A DNA stretch of 13,411 nucleotides from an uncultured Collinsella sp. (GTDB lineage: Bacteria > Actinomycetota > Coriobacteriia > Coriobacteriales > Coriobacteriaceae): positions 1 through 13,411 of the forward strand of contig CABUKY010000036.1 in assembly GCA_902492185.1 (NCBI GenBank), in the 5' to 3' direction. The notes below the pieces were generated by a model, which was given only the letters and a program-made list of their open reading frames with translations, did no database searches and was not told the origin of the DNA. A program made the position numbers and the translations under genes. Below are positions 12,804 through 13,411 of the stretch, in pieces (position 1 is the first letter of the stretch; the number at the start of each line of letters is the position of its first letter).

Positions 12804-13119
12804 CCAAAAGGCTGCCAAGTACCATGGCGTGAGCGTTGGGGTAGCCATCATTCAGCGTGGATACATCCGGATGCGCATAGATCCAGACGATTCCAACGTT
12901 CTCGTATTTCCCGTGCAGGTAATCGAAGAGGGCAAGCGACACCATGCGGTTGCCGCCGACGGTCACGACTCTGTCGGGGTTTTCTGCCGTAAGCTTCCTC
13001 TGCGCATCCTGAATCCCCGCCAGGACTTCGTCCTCGGCATAGATGCGAGCTGCCTCCCATTCCTCATATCCAAGTTTTGGGACGCGTTTCACAATGCCGA
13101 GTGGAACCCCTGGACAGTC
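12799..13119 (-). pseudogene. Arginase/ureohydrolase-family fragment, both ends missing
   Basis: The minus-strand frame contains AEDEVLAGIQDAQRKLTAEN, then PDRVVTVGGNRMVSLALFDY, LHGKYENVGIVWIYAHPDVS and NAHAMVLGSLLGE. This corresponds to the central part of Mn-dependent arginase or agmatinase-like enzymes. The N-terminal domain and the C-terminal half with the second metal cluster are absent. The first Asp of the DAHxD metal motif is Tyr (TAT, complement of 12877-12879), one base away from GAT. Similarity begins just after the histidine-kinase stop at 13123 and ends near 12799, where the plus-strand fragment begins. A possible GTG start exists at 13092 but is internal to the family alignment. 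It cannot be catalytic. Confidence 0.78.
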
Positions 13120-13122
13120 GGA

Positions 13123-13411
13123 TCACGTGGTGGCCCCCTTTGAGAGGGTCACGAGCATCACGGTTCCGTTTTCGGAACTTGTTTCGACCTCTACCGTGCC
13201 ACCGTGAAGCGCTGCAATCTCCCAAACGAGCGCTAGTCCGAGTCCTGCGCCGCCATATGCCCTGCTGCGGGATTTGTCTAGACGAAAGAACGGCTGGAAG
13301 ATGCTCTCTCGGTACTGCTTGGGTATTCCCGGGCCCTCATCTTTGACTCGCAGGATCACGTGGCTGTCGTTGTCGCAGATGGAGACGTTGACAGTCGAGC
13401 CGGAGCGGCTG
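13123..13411 (-). CDS. Sensor histidine kinase, C-terminal ATPase part, 5' end outside window
   Basis: The visible 96 codons are the end of a HATPase_c domain from a two-component sensor kinase. The G1 box is VKDEGPGIPKQYRESIFQPF, which includes the F-box start. It continues with FRLDKSRSR and the G2 box AYGGAGLGLALVWEIAALHGG, giving GxGLGL ATP-lid geometry, then VEVETSSENGTVMLVTL and a short tail GATT. The C-terminal end has the normal family length, so this terminus seems intact. The N-box, dimerisation helices, phosphorylated His and sensor domain lie beyond the right edge. Its response regulator is not in the window. The arginase fragment follows directly after its stop, in the same frame. 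Confidence 0.93.
   Translation of the reverse strand, partial: SRSGSTVNVSICDNDSHVILRVKDEGPGIPKQYRESIFQPFFRLDKSRSRAYGGAGLGLALVWEIAALHGGTVEVETSSENGTVMLVTLSKGATT

Noticed and set aside
12804..12992. Tail of the plus-strand frame after Asp-Asp-Phe
   Set aside because: It reads antisense through the arginase fragment and gives an Arg/Ser/Trp-rich sequence that is not a continuation of the protein.

Overview
The window looks like chromosomal DNA of a high-GC Gram-positive anaerobe, most likely a Coriobacteriia member close to Collinsella. This is inferred from a sortase signal of the LAxTG type, a divergent second type IIA topoisomerase pair, actinobacterial-style codon use and a near-perfect actinobacterial-type SOS box. 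No rRNA or tRNA is present to confirm it.

Left part (1-4235): two minus-strand genes form an operon. A GyrB/ParE-like ATPase subunit (1846-3843) comes first and a GyrA/ParC-like cleavage subunit (1-1800, running off the left edge) follows after a 45-base gap. Together they should make a DNA strand-passing enzyme. The upstream gap (3844-4235) holds a plausible promoter, a LexA-like palindrome with an extra half-site, an 11-bp inverted repeat, and a strong hairpin that probably terminates the next gene.

Middle part (4236-9751): also minus strand. A soluble LuxR-type regulator (8747-9751) is followed by a 1450-residue exported surface protein (4236-8588). The surface protein has a twin-arginine-type signal peptide at one end and an LAGTG sortase motif plus membrane anchor at the other. 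Seventeen cysteines, unusual for a Gram-positive wall protein, lie between. The regulator probably controls the surface protein, but this is inferred from adjacency only.

Right part (10025-12417): the composition becomes visibly more GC-rich. A plus-strand operon has a good promoter with three phased GTATA repeats, a PadR regulator, a DUF1700 membrane protein overlapping it by 14 bases, a 93-residue membrane-anchored protein, and an ABC transporter ATPase. The ATPase is cut off after about 99 residues, so the operon is broken. At the cut lies a short remnant of an IS3-family transposase 3' end, and facing it a small minus-strand operon: a bacterial PH-domain membrane protein and a 37-codon ORF that runs into the same remnant.

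Far right (12516-13411): a gene graveyard. The first 95 or so codons of an unidentified plus-strand gene meet, tail to tail, an internal piece of an arginase-family gene that has lost a metal-ligand Asp. The arginase piece sits directly after the stop codon of a sensor histidine kinase that enters from the right edge. The stretch from about 11.78 to 13.12 kb therefore records repeated insertion and deletion. No CRISPR array, tRNA, rRNA or complete mobile element is seen.
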